Part shown: in pieces, positions 8,125 through 16,945 of the stretch
Numbering within the stretch: position 1 is the first letter of the stretch
Layout: each line of letters opens with the position of its first letter
NCBI RefSeq assembly: GCF_000308415.1
Contig: NZ_BAFS01000277.1
Span: 1-48,189 of the forward strand
Reading direction: 5' to 3'
Length of the DNA: 48,189 nucleotides
Source: Nocardia asiatica NBRC 100129
Lineage (GTDB): Bacteria; Actinomycetota; Actinomycetes; Mycobacteriales; Mycobacteriaceae
Made by a program: the position numbers and the translations under genes
Notes under the pieces: generated by a model
Told to the model about the DNA's origin: nothing
The model's database searches: none
Seen by the model: the letters and a program-made list of their open reading frames with translations, nothing else

Positions 8125-10182
8125 ATGAGCGGCATCGAGCGGAATGTGACCGACCCCTACCTGTGGCTCGAAGAAGTGACCGACGAGCGCGCCTTGAACT
8201 GGGCCCGCGCGCACAATTCCGTCGTGCGCGCCCGGTTCGCCGACTCCGATCGCTTCCGTGAGCTGGAGCGGCGCATCCTCGACATGCTCGACACCGACAC
8301 GAAGATCGCCTACCCGGCGCGTCGCGGCCGGTGGCTCTACAACTTCTGGCGCGACGCCGCGCACCCGCGCGGCCTGTGGCGGCGCACCACCTTCGCCGAG
8401 TACGCCGAGGACACGCCGGACTGGGACGTGCTGATCGACCTGGACGCGCTGGCCGCCGCCGAAGAGGAGAACTGGGTGTGGGGCGGGGCCGCCGTGCTGC
8501 GCCCGGAACAGTCCCGCGCGCTGATCAGCCTGTCGCGCGGCGGTGCGGACGCGAAGGTGGTCCGCGAGTTCGACCTCGAGCGCAGGGTGTTCCTCGATCC
8601 GGCCGACGGCGGGTACTTCCTGCCCGAGGCGAAGTCGGAGATCCGCTGGATCGATATCGACTCGGTGTACGTGGGCACCGACTTCGGTCCCGGCTCGCTG
8701 ACCGACTCGGGGTATCCGCGCATCGCGAAACTGTGGCGCCGCGGCACCCCCTTGACCGAGGCGAAGACCGTCTTCGAGGGCGAGCCCGGCGACGTCGCGG
8801 TCTCGGCGGGCTACGACCGCACACCGGGTTACGAGCGGCACTACATCGGCCGCGCCACCGACTTCTTCAACGAAGAGGTCTACCTGCTCGCCGACGACGG
8901 CACGCTGCGTCATCTCGACATCCCCAGCGACGCCAGCGAGTCCTGGTACAAGGACTGGCTGCTGGTGCGGCTGAAGTCGCCGTGGGAGGTCGGCGGCGCG
9001 AACTATCCCGCGGGTGCGCTGCTGGCCGCCGACTTCGAGAAGTTCCTGGGCGGCGCACGGGATTTCGAGGTTCTCTTCACTCCCGACGCGCACACCTCGC
9101 TGCACGGCTACGGCTGGACCGAGAACCACCTGCTGCTGGTCACCCTCGAGGACGTGCAGACCAAGCTCTACGTGCTGACCCCCGGCGCGGACGGCTGGCG
9201 GCGCGCGCCACTGGCCGACACCCCGCCGATGGCCACCACCAGCGTGCTCAATCTCGACCCGCTGGAGGGCGGCGACGAGTTCATGCTGAACACCAGCGGT
9301 TTCACCACACCGTCCACGCTGCTGGCCGGCGCGGTCAGCGGCCGCACCGAGCGGCTCAAGCAGGAACCCGGCTTCTTCGACGCCGACGGGGTCGAGACCG
9401 AGCAGTTCTTCGCCCGGTCCGATGACGGCACGCCGGTGCCGTACTTCGTGATCCGCCATCGCGACCGCGGTGACGGTCCGGGGCCGACGGTGATGTCCGG
9501 CTACGGCGGCTTCGAAGTGTCGCGCACCCCCGCCTACAGCGGCGCCTCGGGCATGGGGTGGCTGGAGCGCGGCGGAACCTGGGTGATGACGAACATCCGC
9601 GGCGGCGGCGAGTACGGCCCGCAGTGGCACACTTCCGTGCAGAAAGCCAACCGGCACAAGGTGTACGAGGACTTCTCCTCGATCGCCAAGGATCTCGTCG
9701 CGCGCGGCATCACCACCGCCGACCGGCTCGGCGCGGTCGGGGGCAGCAACGGCGGACTGCTCATGGGCGTGATGCTGACCCGCTACCCCGAATTGTTCGG
9801 TGCGCTCGTCTGCCAGGTGCCCCTGCTGGACATGAAGCGCTACCACCTGCTGCTGGCAGGCGCGTCCTGGATGGCCGAGTACGGCGACCCGGACAAGCCG
9901 GAGGAGTGGGCATACATCAGCGCGTACTCCCCGTACCAGAACGCTCGCGCCGACCGCGCCTACCCGCCGATCCTGCTCACCACCTCGACCAGGGACGACC
10001 GGGTGCATCCCGGCCACGCCCGCAAGATGGCGGCGCTGCTGGAAGAACAGGGCCACGAGTTCTGGTATCACGAGAACATCGAAGGCGGCCACGGCGGCGC
10101 GGCGGACAACAAGCAGTCGGCGTTCCAGGCGGCGCTGATCTACGAGTTCTTCACGCAGATGCTGATCGAGCGGCACGCCTGA
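8125..10182 (+). CDS. Prolyl oligopeptidase family serine peptidase (S9)
   Basis: This protein of about 685 residues has a beta-propeller N-terminal domain (YLWLEEVTDERALNWARAHN at the start is typical of S9A) and a C-terminal alpha/beta-hydrolase domain. The nucleophile elbow GGSNGGLL (Ser541), the acid in TSTRDDRVHPGHA and the histidine in IEGGHGGAAD are all visible, so it should be active on proline- or basic-residue-containing oligopeptides. No signal peptide is present, which suggests a cytoplasmic enzyme. ATG 8125 is preferred over the in-frame GTG at 8119. It converges on the alpha/beta hydrolase gene with 31 bases between stops. Confidence 0.93.
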   Translation: MSGIERNVTDPYLWLEEVTDERALNWARAHNSVVRARFADSDRFRELERRILDMLDTDTKIAYPARRGRWLYNFWRDAAHPRGLWRRTTFAEYAEDTPDWDVLIDLDALAAAEEENWVWGGAAVLRPEQSRALISLSRGGADAKVVREFDLERRVFLDPADGGYFLPEAKSEIRWIDIDSVYVGTDFGPGSLTDSGYPRIAKLWRRGTPLTEAKTVFEGEPGDVAVSAGYDRTPGYERHYIGRATDFFNEEVYLLADDGTLRHLDIPSDASESWYKDWLLVRLKSPWEVGGANYPAGALLAADFEKFLGGARDFEVLFTPDAHTSLHGYGWTENHLLLVTLEDVQTKLYVLTPGADGWRRAPLADTPPMATTSVLNLDPLEGGDEFMLNTSGFTTPSTLLAGAVSGRTERLKQEPGFFDADGVETEQFFARSDDGTPVPYFVIRHRDRGDGPGPTVMSGYGGFEVSRTPAYSGASGMGWLERGGTWVMTNIRGGGEYGPQWHTSVQKANRHKVYEDFSSIAKDLVARGITTADRLGAVGGSNGGLLMGVMLTRYPELFGALVCQVPLLDMKRYHLLLAGASWMAEYGDPDKPEEWAYISAYSPYQNARADRAYPPILLTTSTRDDRVHPGHARKMAALLEEQGHEFWYHENIEGGHGGAADNKQSAFQAALIYEFFTQMLIERHA

Positions 10183-10213
10183 CCGGTGGGCGCGCGGCCC
10201 CGGCGGGGCAGGC

Positions 10214-11071
10214 CTAGCGGTCGCGCAACCACTTCTCGATCTGGTCGACGGTGCTGCCGTACTGCCGGATCCAGCCGTTGTGGCCCAGCGGTTCGGGTTG
10301 CCGCCAGCGCGTCACCTCGGCGTTGGGCAGTTTCTCCAGCAGGTGATCGGCGGAGCTGGGCGGAGTGAGGTCGTCGCCGGTCATCGTGATGGACAGCACC
10401 GGCAGCCGCAGCCGCGCGATGCGCTCCTCGTAGTCGATGTCCGCGCCGACCGGCACGAACCGGCCGGTGCGCGCCAGCCGGGCCCAGTCCGAGATCAGCA
10501 CCTTGGATTGGCGGCCGAAACCCATCGTGACCCGGTCGCCGGGCCAGAAGCCCGCCAGGCTGGCGGTCAGCGAGATCGCGGCGGTGCCCACCAGCATGCC
10601 CGGGCCCGAAAGCCCCCGATAGCCACGGTAATAAGGGGTTCCGGACGCGATCAGGATCAGCCCGCCCAGCCTGCCTCGGATGCGGGCCGCGTACATGACC
10701 CCGAGTTGTCCGCCCATGCTGTGCCCGAGCAGGTACGGCGTACTGTCCGGGAACTGCTCGCGGACCACCTCGAAGATCGCCGGGAAGTCCACCGAGACCA
10801 GCTCGTGGTAGCCGAAGGTGCTGGCGGCGCTGGGCTTCGGCCTGCTGTCGCCGTTGCCGCGCATCTCCCCGATGGCCACGTCGAACCCGCGCGCAGCCAA
10901 GGCCGAGGCGAACAGTTCGTAGTAGCCCGCCGGCACGCCGAGGCCGGGCACGATCACCAGGACCGGGCGCGGTGCGTCCGGGGTGACCGTATGCCGGTGC
11001 ACCCCCTCGGCGGGGACCAAACGCACCGGAACCGTGGTGCCGTCCGGCATCTGGATCGGAACTGTTTGCAT
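10214..11071 (-). CDS. Alpha/beta-fold hydrolase
   Basis: The 285-residue protein has an alpha/beta-hydrolase fold: VLVIVPGLGVPAGYY (oxyanion-loop region), the nucleophile elbow LLGHSMGGQ, an acidic segment near TMTGDDLTPP, and a late histidine in EPLGHNGWIRQYG. This arrangement resembles the actinobacterial serine aminopeptidase/lysophospholipase-like group. The substrate is unknown. ATG 11071 gives an N-terminus of MQTVPIQMPDGTTVPV with no signal peptide. The TetR gene lies 48 bases upstream on the same strand, so the two may be co-transcribed and the hydrolase may be a target of that repressor. Confidence 0.88.
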   Translation of the reverse strand: MQTVPIQMPDGTTVPVRLVPAEGVHRHTVTPDAPRPVLVIVPGLGVPAGYYELFASALAARGFDVAIGEMRGNGDSRPKPSAASTFGYHELVSVDFPAIFEVVREQFPDSTPYLLGHSMGGQLGVMYAARIRGRLGGLILIASGTPYYRGYRGLSGPGMLVGTAAISLTASLAGFWPGDRVTMGFGRQSKVLISDWARLARTGRFVPVGADIDYEERIARLRLPVLSITMTGDDLTPPSSADHLLEKLPNAEVTRWRQPEPLGHNGWIRQYGSTVDQIEKWLRDR

Positions 11072-11119
11072 CCCCGCACGCTACCGCGCACCCGGCCCCC
11101 GGACTCGCAGGCCGGAACG

Positions 11120-11752
11120 CTATGCGCGAACCGCGCCGATGATCACCCTGCTCATGACCCGGATCACGTCGTCGAGCGGTGGGCGCGGGTCCGCGCCGCT
11201 CCACGAGTCCACCACGTAGTTGACCGCGCCGATTATGGCGAGCATCCGCATCTCGTAGTCGCCGGTGGGGATCTCGCCGTGCAGCGCGGCGTCTTCGGCG
11301 GCGCCGGCCAGCAGCGAACCCCATTCCCGGCGCACCGCGAGGCGGAACTTCTCCACCTTCGGGCCCGCGCCGACCACTTCGACCAGGGCGACGCGCGCTT
11401 TGCGCGGATCGGATCCGATGGATTCGACGTAGGCGCGCACGGCGGCGTCGATGACGTCCAGCGACTTGGCGCCGGACTGAGCGTCCAGCGCCTTCTTCAC
11501 CGCGTCCCGCGACTCCCGGTCGATCTGCTCGTACAGCTCTAGGAGTAGCGACTCACGACCGGTGAATTCTTCGTAGAACTGCCGCGAGGACAGTCCGGCG
11601 TCCTTGCAGATGGCGCCGACCGAACTATTGGCGTAGCCGTCTCGCGCGAAGACCGTCAGGCCTGACTCCAGAAAACGCGCACGCCGCTGACGCTGCCGGT
11701 CCTCCACGGGTTGCCCGGCATACATTCGACCCGTATTCGCATCCTGTGACAT
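11120..11752 (-). CDS. TetR/AcrR-family transcriptional regulator
   Basis: The N-terminal TetR helix-turn-helix is clear: ARFLESGLTVFARDGYANSSVGAICKDAGLSSRQFYEEFTGRESLLLELYEQ. It is followed by an all-helical ligand-binding region of about 140 residues. I take ATG 11752 (210 residues). The ATG at 11785 is unlikely because it lies in the loop of a strong hairpin, and ATG 11725 is a further option closer to the HTH. It is followed by the alpha/beta hydrolase in the same direction. The ligand is unknown. Confidence 0.9.
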   Translation of the reverse strand: MSQDANTGRMYAGQPVEDRQRQRRARFLESGLTVFARDGYANSSVGAICKDAGLSSRQFYEEFTGRESLLLELYEQIDRESRDAVKKALDAQSGAKSLDVIDAAVRAYVESIGSDPRKARVALVEVVGAGPKVEKFRLAVRREWGSLLAGAAEDAALHGEIPTGDYEMRMLAIIGAVNYVVDSWSGADPRPPLDDVIRVMSRVIIGAVRA

Positions 11753-11768
11753 CGGGGCAGACAATACA

Positions 11769-11805
11769 GAAGGGCCCGAACTCATCGTCAGGGATCGGGC
11801 CCTTC
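11769..11805. terminator. Strong hairpin between the HAD phosphatase and TetR genes
   Basis: An 11-bp perfect inverted repeat (GAAGGGCCCGA at 11769-11779 with 11795-11805) has a 15-base loop. On the minus strand it is followed by TGTATTGTC. It could terminate the HAD phosphatase transcript arriving from 12078, and it makes the upstream TetR start codon doubtful. Confidence 0.55.
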
Positions 11806-12077
11806 GTTACAACCGTCGGCCGAACAGGAGTTAGCCGAAAGTTGGCTGAGCAGTTGCTACCTCATTGGTCGGTCGCCGAGCCGAAGCCCGGCGACCATAG
11901 TAGTTTGCGTACAAGCACGCTCATCAGCGAATGGAGCATCCGACAACTCCGATCTGTCCGTGAAACATTCCTTGTCACTGGCTATTTGCCGGAACAGACG
12001 ATACCTAGCGAGGTTGCGATCGCGGGCAATTTTAGAGGGAATCGGTAGAACTTTTTATTTCCATTCCGATTAGTCGG
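11786..12077. other. Longest gene-free stretch, AT-richer and structured
   Basis: These 292 bases contain no convincing gene. A 100-codon plus-strand frame (to 12048) overlaps the TetR start and has no family resemblance. The stretch is visibly less GC-rich than the rest of the window, especially 11940-12070. It holds a perfect 8-bp hairpin (GGTCGCCG at 11871-11878 with 11889-11896, 10-base loop) and an AATCGG...CCGATT inverted repeat around a T-rich centre near 12040-12072. It may hold promoters, an untranslated regulatory RNA or the remnant of an insertion. Confidence 0.4.
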
Positions 12078-12884
12078 TTACGGCGGGTTCGCCCGCTCTG
12101 TCGGATCGGCCAGGAATTCCGGCAGCGCGGCCACCGAATCGATCACGTGATCCGGCGCGCGGTCGGCCGACGCGAGAACTCCGGGCCGGAATTTGCCGGT
12201 GCGCACCAGGACCCCCGTCAACCCGGCGTCCTGCGCCGCGAGCACATCCGAGTACAGGTCGTCGCCGATCATCATGACCTGCGCCGGGTCCAGCCGCATC
12301 AGCGCCGCGGCGGTCCGGAAACCGGACGCCGCGGGCTTGCCCACCACCTCGATGCGCGCATTGCCCGCCGCCTCCAGGCCGGGCAGGTACACGCCCGCGT
12401 CGACGCGAAGCCCTTCGGCCGTCGCCCAGGTCAGCCCGCTGTGCATGGCGACCACCGGCACACCCTCCAGCATCAGTTCCACCACGCGACTCAGCGCCGA
12501 ATGGGTGAATTCCGGTCCCGCTCCACCGATCACGACCACGCCCGGCTGATCGGCGTCGAGCGTCAAACCGGTGAGGTCCGCCTCGATGTCACCGTGATTG
12601 AGCACCCAGACGGCGGCGTCCGGGTAGCGACCGCGCACGAACTCGGCGGTGAGGCGTGCGGCAGTGACGATCTCGGCGGCGTCCACTTCGATGCCGCTGT
12701 CGCACAGGCGTCGCGCGATCTCGGCGCAGGTTCGCGAGGTGGTGTTGGTCAGGAAGGCCCGGCGCAGTCCGCGCTCGCCGACCCGGCGCACCGCGTCGGC
12801 GGCGCCCGCGATCTCCTGCCAGGAGGTCACCAGGACGCCGTCGATGTCGTAGAGCACGCCTCGGATCCGACCGCGGTCAGGCAT
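12078..12884 (-). CDS. HAD-superfamily hydrolase, subfamily IIA
   Basis: From ATG 12884 the protein has 268 residues with the HAD-IIA layout of NagD/phosphoglycolate-phosphatase-like enzymes: motif I GVLYDIDGVLV, motif II AFLTNTTSRT, a C2 cap, and motifs III/IV KPAASGFRTAA and MIGDDLYSDVLAAQDAG. It should dephosphorylate a small phosphorylated metabolite in the cytoplasm; the substrate is not readable. The frame stays open upstream to 13160, but that part overlaps the MarR gene in another frame and lacks domain character. The MarR stop lies 80 bases upstream. Confidence 0.88.
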   Translation of the reverse strand: MPDRGRIRGVLYDIDGVLVTSWQEIAGAADAVRRVGERGLRRAFLTNTTSRTCAEIARRLCDSGIEVDAAEIVTAARLTAEFVRGRYPDAAVWVLNHGDIEADLTGLTLDADQPGVVVIGGAGPEFTHSALSRVVELMLEGVPVVAMHSGLTWATAEGLRVDAGVYLPGLEAAGNARIEVVGKPAASGFRTAAALMRLDPAQVMMIGDDLYSDVLAAQDAGLTGVLVRTGKFRPGVLASADRAPDHVIDSVAALPEFLADPTERANPP

Positions 12885-12964
12885 GGCTTCAGCGTACGGC
12901 CACAGGGCGAGCGTTCGCGGGCGGTGCGACGATCGCGGTGTGGCCGACTCGACCTCGGCCGCGA

Positions 12965-13417
12965 CTAAGGGGCCGGATCGGGACGGATCGAGTCCAGCCG
13001 GTCGGCACACCGAGTGAGCAACTCCTGCAGCGTGGCTCGCTCGGCAGCGGTGAACTCCTCGGCCAGAGCGCGTTCGACACGGATCGCGCGCACGTCCGCG
13101 TCGTGCATGAGCGCCGCGCCCTTGTCGGTCAGCGTGGTCTCCAAGACGTTCTTGTGCCACGGATGCGGAGTGCGCTCGATGAGACCTCGGTCCTGCAGAT
13201 TGCCCAGCACGGTGTTCATCGAGGGCGGGGTGACGCCACAGAGCCGGGCCAGGGCGGCAGCCGAGATCCCCGGGTTCTCGGCGAGGAACAGCAGCGCGGC
13301 GTACTGCGGGACGGTCACGCCCGCCGGCTTCAACGCGGCGTTCTTGGCCACGTTGAGGGACTGCTCGGCGCGTTTGAGATACGAGCCGATCCGTTCGGCG
13401 GCGGGCATCGACGTCAT
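12965..13417 (-). CDS. MarR-family transcriptional regulator
   Basis: The 150-residue protein has the MarR winged-helix layout: an N-terminal dimerisation helix, VTVPQYAALLFLAENPGISAAALARLCGVTPPSMNTVLGNLQDRGLIERTPH (HTH and recognition helix), the wing ETTLTDKGAALM, and C-terminal helices. It is divergent from the SMP-30-like lipoprotein gene, and a 14-bp palindrome lies in the shared intergenic space, the classic MarR self-regulating arrangement. The ligand is unknown. HAD phosphatase follows on the same strand. Confidence 0.92.
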   Translation of the reverse strand: MTSMPAAERIGSYLKRAEQSLNVAKNAALKPAGVTVPQYAALLFLAENPGISAAALARLCGVTPPSMNTVLGNLQDRGLIERTPHPWHKNVLETTLTDKGAALMHDADVRAIRVERALAEEFTAAERATLQELLTRCADRLDSIRPDPAP

Positions 13418-13462
13418 ATGCGCATGGTATCCGCCCGCATTTTTATTCGAGTCTTGCTTATC

Positions 13463-13476
13463 ATTAGAGTTCTAAT
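13463..13476. promoter_or_regulatory. Candidate MarR operator
   Basis: ATTAGA-GT-TCTAAT is a perfect palindrome with 6-bp arms in the 122-base space between marR (start 13417) and the lipoprotein gene (start 13540). It lies between a possible -35 (TTGCTT, 13454-13459) and -10 (TATACA, 13476-13481, 16-base spacer) for the plus strand. MarR binding there would block that promoter. The assignment rests on position and symmetry only. Confidence 0.55.
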
Positions 13477-13539
13477 ATACATTCGCGTCTACTAGTCCAT
13501 GTGCACACGTTCGATCGCATGATCTCGAAGAGGTACTCC

Positions 13540-14538
13540 ATGCCCCACGCCCTGCCCCGCCGCCTGCTGTCGAGCCTGGCCGCCGCGAGCGCCTGCCTCG
13601 CGCTCGCGGCCTGCGGCACGAGCCACGCTCCCGGCGCCGCCGTCCACACCGTCTACGAACTGCCGGGCGAGCGCGTCTACCCCGAGGGCATCGCGGTGGA
13701 CGCGCGCACCGGGGACAGCTACGTCGGCTCCTACGCCACCGGCGCGGTCTACCGCGCGACAGCGAACGCGCACCGAGCCGAGGTCTTCCTGCCCGAAGGC
13801 GCGAGCGGCCACAAGACCGCCAACGGCTTGAAGGTCGACGCGGCCGGTCGGCTCTGGGTCACCGACTCGACCACCGGAGTCGCGGTATACGACATCGCGA
13901 CTCGCGCCCTGCTCGCCGATCTCACGGTGCCCGGCGCCGAGCCGCGCTTCGTGAACGATCTGGCCATCACGCCGGACGGCACCGCGTACCTCACCGACAG
14001 CATGCGGGCGGTGGTCTATCGCGTCACTCCGGAGCAACTGGCCGCCGCGCGGGCACAAGGCGGGCGCGGCGAATTGACCCCGCGATTCGACCTGCGCTCG
14101 GCGCTGCCGCCGATCGGGCCGGGCGAGTTCAGCCTCAACGGCATAGTCGCCGATCCGGCGGGCCGTTACCTGCTCACCGTCGACATGCCACGCGGCGGCC
14201 TGTACCGCATCGCCTTGACCGGAGAAGCGAGCCCGATCGGCGAAGTCGCCCTCCATGGCGGCGATCTCCGGCAGGGCGACGGACTCGAACTGCGCGACGG
14301 AACCCTCTGGGCCGCGCACAACACCACCAACACGATCAGCCGCTGGACCATCTCCGACGACGGCGCCACCGCGACACTCGCACAGCAGCGCACCGACGAA
14401 AAGCTGGCCATCCCCACCACCCTGGCCCGCGCCGGTGACCGAACCCTGATCGTCTCCTCCCAATTCGACAAGGGCGGCCCGATGGGGCCCGGCACCCCGA
14501 AGACGCCGTTCGCGGTCGTCACCTCGGACGGGATCTGA
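13540..14538 (+). CDS. SMP-30/gluconolactonase-like beta-propeller lipoprotein
   Basis: From ATG 13540 (GAAGAGG 6 bases upstream) the protein has 332 residues. The signal peptide ends in a lipobox (LALAACGTS), so it should be a lipid-anchored extracytoplasmic protein. The rest looks like an SMP-30/NHL-type six-bladed propeller: VYPEGIAVDARTGDSYVGSY, GLKVDAAGRLWVTDS, FVNDLAITPDGTAYLTDS and LNGIVADPAGRYLLTVD repeat the blade pattern. Such domains hydrolyse lactones or bind small molecules; which applies here is unknown. GTG 13501 and ATG 13519 are in frame but lack an RBS. It is divergent from and probably controlled by MarR. Confidence 0.87.
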   Translation: MPHALPRRLLSSLAAASACLALAACGTSHAPGAAVHTVYELPGERVYPEGIAVDARTGDSYVGSYATGAVYRATANAHRAEVFLPEGASGHKTANGLKVDAAGRLWVTDSTTGVAVYDIATRALLADLTVPGAEPRFVNDLAITPDGTAYLTDSMRAVVYRVTPEQLAAARAQGGRGELTPRFDLRSALPPIGPGEFSLNGIVADPAGRYLLTVDMPRGGLYRIALTGEASPIGEVALHGGDLRQGDGLELRDGTLWAAHNTTNTISRWTISDDGATATLAQQRTDEKLAIPTTLARAGDRTLIVSSQFDKGGPMGPGTPKTPFAVVTSDGI

Positions 14539-14548
14539 CCGAAAAGCC

Positions 14549-14582
14549 GGAAGCCGGCCCACCTCGCGGTGGACCGGCTTCC
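14549..14582. terminator. Bidirectional hairpin between the lipoprotein and groEL
   Basis: GGAAGCCGG (14549-14557) pairs with CCGGCTTCC (14574-14582), with a further inner stem CCACC/GGTGG around a TCGC loop. It lies between two convergent genes, 11 bases after one stop and 30 before the other, and can serve both. Confidence 0.7.
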
Positions 14583-14612
14583 AGTTCGAACTGTGCTGCC
14601 TGGCGGCCGGAC

Positions 14613-16238
<1,626 letters not shown>

Positions 16239-16377
16239 GGCGTTGTTGAGATCCTCCATGTGTATGGCTGACACACAGGACGACCGCCGGTTGGGTCGCC
16301 CCAGTTACGCTGGCCAGGTTCGGTGCCCGCGACGGACGACCGAGGGTGTCTACGGAACCCGGTCTCACCGTCCCGAC

Positions 16378-16404
16378 CTGGCACTCACAGGTCGAGAGTG
16401 CCAA
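16378..16404. promoter_or_regulatory. CIRCE operator 1 of groEL
   Basis: CTGGCACTC-N9-GAGTGCCAA matches the HrcA operator consensus TTAGCACTC-N9-GAGTGCTAA apart from a few outer bases. It covers the expected transcription start of groEL on the minus strand. Confidence 0.9.
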
Positions 16405-16409
16405 GAGCA

Positions 16410-16438
16410 TTTTTAGCACTCAAGGGTGGCGAGTGCAA
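16410..16438 (-). promoter_or_regulatory. groEL promoter
   Basis: On the minus strand TTGCAC (16438-16433) and TAAAAA (16415-16410) are separated by 17 bases, a sigma-70-type pair. It lies inside CIRCE 2 and about 172 bases upstream of the groEL start. Confidence 0.6.
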
Positions 16439-16439
16439 G
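16413..16439. promoter_or_regulatory. CIRCE operator 2 of groEL
   Basis: TTAGCACTC-N9-GAGTGCAAG has a perfect left half and a one-base-different right half of the consensus. It overlaps the predicted -35 and -10 boxes, 35 bp from the first CIRCE. Confidence 0.9.
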
Positions 16440-16461
16440 GTCCGGCCGCGCCGCCGCGCCG

Positions 16462-16755
16462 CTAATGGCGGTCGTCGACGCGCAGCACCAGCGCGACGAA
16501 GGCGTCGGTGCGGCGCTCCTCGGGGGTGCGCGGCTCCCCCTCCTCGACGGTGACGAGTTCGGCGTCGTGCAGCAGCAGCTCCGCCTCCACCCGCATGATG
16601 GCGCGAATGAACGGCGGAGCGACGTCCGGCGGTAGGTCGCCGTTCACCACGTAACTGCCGTCCGGTTGGGACTCGGTGGACACATACGAAAGCGCGCGCA
16701 GCAGATCTGCGCGCCGTTCCCCCGCTATTAGGTCGGAATCCATTTCATCCGCCAT
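16462..16755 (-). CDS. Small acidic hypothetical protein
   Basis: The 97-residue protein (MADEMDSDLIAGERRADLL...) is acidic and soluble, with no signal peptide, membrane segment or cysteine. It contains a predicted strand pair (SYVVNGDLPPDVAPPF) and a helix AIMRVEAELLLHDAELV. I do not recognise the family. Codon use looks like its neighbours and the frame begins with a good ATG, so I think it is real. It lies 23 bases upstream of the groEL CIRCE boxes on the same strand, so its terminator would have to be within the groEL control region. Confidence 0.7.
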   Translation of the reverse strand: MADEMDSDLIAGERRADLLRALSYVSTESQPDGSYVVNGDLPPDVAPPFIRAIMRVEAELLLHDAELVTVEEGEPRTPEERRTDAFVALVLRVDDRH

Positions 16756-16945
16756 TGCTATAGCTTAGCCGCCGACGGTTCCCGTCTTCGGCCGGACGAT
16801 TCGCCGCGCCCGGCTCGGGCGACGAAGACGCAGATAACGGAACCCCCGCACCGACGGACGCAGCCGCGACAGCGCGCCGCCGCGCCGCTCGGGGCGTAGA
16901 TTCCGACTGGACCATGATCGATCCCAGCCCGGAAGGGGACGCAGG

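Noticed and set aside
7573..10176. 867-codon minus-strand frame across the prolyl oligopeptidase
   Set aside because: Very long but antisense to a gene with a full catalytic triad; long antisense frames are common at this GC content.
11746..12048. 100-codon plus-strand frame starting in the TetR 5' end
   Set aside because: No ribosome-binding site or family resemblance, overlaps the TetR start and the hairpin; kept only as an intergenic description.
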